DNA of 64,000 bases from Porphyromonadaceae bacterium COT-184 OH4590. GTDB taxonomy: Bacteria > Bacteroidota > Bacteroidia > Bacteroidales > Paludibacteraceae. Where the stretch lies: the NCBI GenBank assembly GCA_000768855.1, contig JRAN01000001.1, positions 224 to 64,223 of the forward strand, given 5' to 3'. A program made the translations under genes and the position numbers. Positions 61,972 to 64,000 of the stretch are shown here, piece by piece; the first letter of the stretch is position 1, and the number at the start of each line of letters is the position of its first letter. Under the pieces are notes generated by a model, which saw only the letters and a program-made list of their open reading frames with translations, was not told the DNA's origin and ran no database searches.

Positions 61972-63723
61972 ATGCTAAGAACTCATACAAACGGTGAATT
62001 ACGTATTTCGGACAAAGGTAAAAAGGTTACTCTTACAGGTTGGGTACAGAAAAATAGAAAAATGGGAGGAATGACCTTTGTTGATTTACGCGACAGATAT
62101 GGTATAACACAATTGGTGTTTAATCAGGAAATAAATGCCGACCTGTGCGAAAAGGCAAACCATCTGGGTAGAGAATACGTATTACAAATAGAAGGTGAAG
62201 TCTCTGAGCGAAGCAACAAAAATCCTAATATTCCTACCGGAGAAATAGAGATTATAGTATCCGCTGTTAATATACTCAATGAATCGGCTGTGCCGCCTTT
62301 TACCATAGAAGATGATACCGATGGTGGTGATGATATTCGCATGCAGTATCGTTACCTTGATTTAAGACGAAATAGTGTAAGGGCTAATCTCGAATTGCGT
62401 CATAAAATGGCGTTTGAGACACGTCGTTATCTCGATTCTCTTGGTTTTCTGGAAGTTGAGACACCTGTATTAATCAAATCCACACCTGAGGGAGCAAGAG
62501 ATTTTGTTGTACCCTCGCGTATGAATCAGGGGCAGTTTTATGCTCTTCCCCAAAGCCCGCAAACATTTAAACAATTGCTGATGGTATCGGGATTTGACAG
62601 ATACTTTCAAATAGTAAAATGTTTTAGAGATGAGGATTTGCGTGCCGACCGTCAGCCCGAATTTACTCAGATAGACTGTGAAATGGCGTTTGTGGAGCAG
62701 GAAGATATTTTACAAACTTTCGAGGGGTTGACAAAACATCTTTTTAAAACTGTAAAAAACATTGACCTGCAGCCGTTTCCACGTATGTCTTTTGATGATG
62801 CAATGAAGTATTATGGCTCCGATAAGCCTGATACGCGGTTCGATATGCGTTTTGTAGAGTTGATGGATACGCTCAAAGGCTATGGCTTTGCGGTGTTCGA
62901 CGAGGCAGAATATATTGGTGGTATCTGTGTCAAAGGTGCCGCATCTTACACGCGCAAGCAGATAGATGCTCTTACTGACTACGTGAAACGTCCGCAGATT
63001 GGGGCAAAAGGGCTTGTTTATGCACGTATAGAATCGGATGGTAATGTTAAATCAAGTGTAGATAAGTTTTACAGTCAAGATGTGCTTCAAAAGCTAAAAG
63101 ATAAGTGTGGAGCCGAAGCAGGCGATTTGATATTGATAATAAGCGGAGACAATACCGTTAAGGCTCAAAAACAGCTTTGTGAGTTGCGTCTGGAGATGGG
63201 CAATCAACTTGGTTTGAGAGACAAAAACATGTATTCCTGTCTTTGGGTAGTTGATTTTCCTTTATTGGAATGGGACGATGATACCCAACGTTATTATGCT
63301 ATGCACCACCCGTTTACCTCGCCTAAGCCCGAAGATATTTCTTTGCTGCAAACCGACCCGTCAAAGGTACGTGCCAATGCTTATGATATGGTTATCAATG
63401 GTGTGGAGGTAGGTGGTGGCTCTATAAGAATACATGATAGTGGTTTGCAGAAACAGATGTTTCAAATACTTGGTTTTAGCGATGAGCAGGCAGAGCGTCA
63501 GTTTGGATTCCTGATGAATGCTTTCAAATATGGAGCTCCTCCTCATGGTGGTATAGCTTACGGACTCGACAGATTTGTATCGCTTTTTGCCGGACTCGAC
63601 AGTATAAGAGATTGTATAGCTTTCCCCAAAAATAATCAGGGGCGTGATGTGATGATAGACGCTCCGAGTATTATAGACAATACCCAACTTGACGAATTGG
63701 CTTTGAGTGTGGTTAAGGAGTAG
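61972..63723 (+). CDS. aspS: Aspartyl-tRNA synthetase
   Basis: Class IIb synthetase, 583 residues, bacterial type with an N-terminal OB-fold anticodon-binding domain ([24 protein letters not shown]), catalytic core (motif 2 [18 protein letters not shown]; motif 3 [10 protein letters not shown]) and the inserted GAD domain typical of bacterial AspRS (region about 290-420). Whether it also charges tRNA-Asn cannot be judged here. It is expressed from a promoter that lies inside a dispersed repeat. Confidence 0.97.
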   Translation: MLRTHTNGELRISDKGKKVTLTGWVQKNRKMGGMTFVDLRDRYGITQLVFNQEINADLCEKANHLGREYVLQIEGEVSERSNKNPNIPTGEIEIIVSAVNILNESAVPPFTIEDDTDGGDDIRMQYRYLDLRRNSVRANLELRHKMAFETRRYLDSLGFLEVETPVLIKSTPEGARDFVVPSRMNQGQFYALPQSPQTFKQLLMVSGFDRYFQIVKCFRDEDLRADRQPEFTQIDCEMAFVEQEDILQTFEGLTKHLFKTVKNIDLQPFPRMSFDDAMKYYGSDKPDTRFDMRFVELMDTLKGYGFAVFDEAEYIGGICVKGAASYTRKQIDALTDYVKRPQIGAKGLVYARIESDGNVKSSVDKFYSQDVLQKLKDKCGAEAGDLILIISGDNTVKAQKQLCELRLEMGNQLGLRDKNMYSCLWVVDFPLLEWDDDTQRYYAMHHPFTSPKPEDISLLQTDPSKVRANAYDMVINGVEVGGGSIRIHDSGLQKQMFQILGFSDEQAERQFGFLMNAFKYGAPPHGGIAYGLDRFVSLFAGLDSIRDCIAFPKNNQGRDVMIDAPSIIDNTQLDELALSVVKE

Positions 63724-63819
63724 GAGATAAGTAAAAAAATAATATATGGATATTTGTTAATTTATAAGTAAATATATACAACCTCACTAAAATATCAAAT
63801 ACTAATACGTATTGCAAAA

Positions 63820-64000
63820 ATGAGAGATAAGATGATCGAACAACTTATCGGACTTCAAGAGGAGATTTATAATTACGAAATCAGAGATTTCGATACGGGA
63901 GAAGCCAAAGAGTATTTTATTGACTATTCCCCTAAAATAGAATTTTCAAAAACAGGAGAATTTTATAGCTTGTCATTTTATGGAGACGGATATGATGATG
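63820..64000 (+). CDS. Start of a hypothetical protein, cut by the window end
   Basis: An open frame of 60 codons from the ATG at 63820 runs off the window (MRDKMIEQLIGLQEEIYNYE..., acidic, with IDYSPKIEFSKTGEFYSLSF). It lies 96 bp after aspS on the same strand. Family not recognised from the fragment. Confidence 0.5.
   Translation, partial: MRDKMIEQLIGLQEEIYNYEIRDFDTGEAKEYFIDYSPKIEFSKTGEFYSLSFYGDGYDD

Overview
The window is AT-rich chromosomal DNA from a member of the Bacteroidota, most likely an anaerobic or fermentative Bacteroidales; I cannot name the genus. The evidence is: Bacteroidetes-type promoters (-33 TTTG / -7 TAnnTTTG) in front of many genes; a gliding/T9SS-linked GldB lipoprotein; proteins with a T9SS type A C-terminal sorting domain; Bacteroidetes-restricted families (GSCFA, DUF4249, DUF4476, golvesin-domain amidase, M64 peptidase); a methylmalonyl-CoA epimerase; and genes of lysine fermentation (kce, kal, atoD).

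Layout. 1-8.9 kb: ribosomal proteins S12/S7 (rpsL-rpsG, closed by a terminator where fusA would normally follow), a tilS operon with a YgjP-like metallopeptidase, a beta-barrel protein, a lipoprotein-adk-obgE operon, and rsmI with a glycosyltransferase. 9-18.2 kb: envelope and secreted proteins (DUF4476, M64 peptidase, a 1012-residue amidase interrupted by a golvesin domain, a TPM-domain protein, DUF4249 lipoprotein, GSCFA protein, a Gdx/SugE-type SMR exporter). 18.3-31.8 kb: housekeeping genes (rsmA, corA, gamma-carbonic anhydrase, mrp/apbC, mce, sdaA, pnuC, mnmD, trpS, gldB, a LolA/dehydratase pair, deoC, ispG). A decayed IS1595/IS1016-type transposase lies between the gamma-carbonic anhydrase and mrp.

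31.9-39.1 kb: a tRNA-Ser(CGA) gene followed by a 7.2-kb type I restriction-modification island (transcribed hsdM-fic-hsdS-S23 four-helix-bundle-hsdR). It is bounded by a 16-bp direct repeat of the tRNA 3' end, so it looks like an integrated element that carries no integrase. 39.1-50.7 kb: nspC, a HEAT-repeat protein, glmS, an LpxL-like acyltransferase and a surface-polysaccharide cluster (five glycosyltransferases and an O-antigen ligase-like protein on both strands). 50.8-52.9 kb: kce-kal-atoD of lysine fermentation, without the partner subunit atoA. 53.4-57.2 kb: three tandem leucine-rich-repeat T9SS-secreted paralogues built from a duplication unit of about 1.3 kb. 57.9-64 kb: a zinc alcohol dehydrogenase, a lipoprotein, a RecD-like helicase, aspS, and the start of one more gene.

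The most unusual signals are (i) the integrase-less tRNA-Ser island with clean att-like repeats, carrying a Fic protein whose Fic motif has Cys in place of the first Arg, and (ii) a repeat of about 150 bp carrying a promoter, with a 43-bp perfectly identical core. It sits in front of two unrelated genes 15 kb apart: a glycosyltransferase and aspS.
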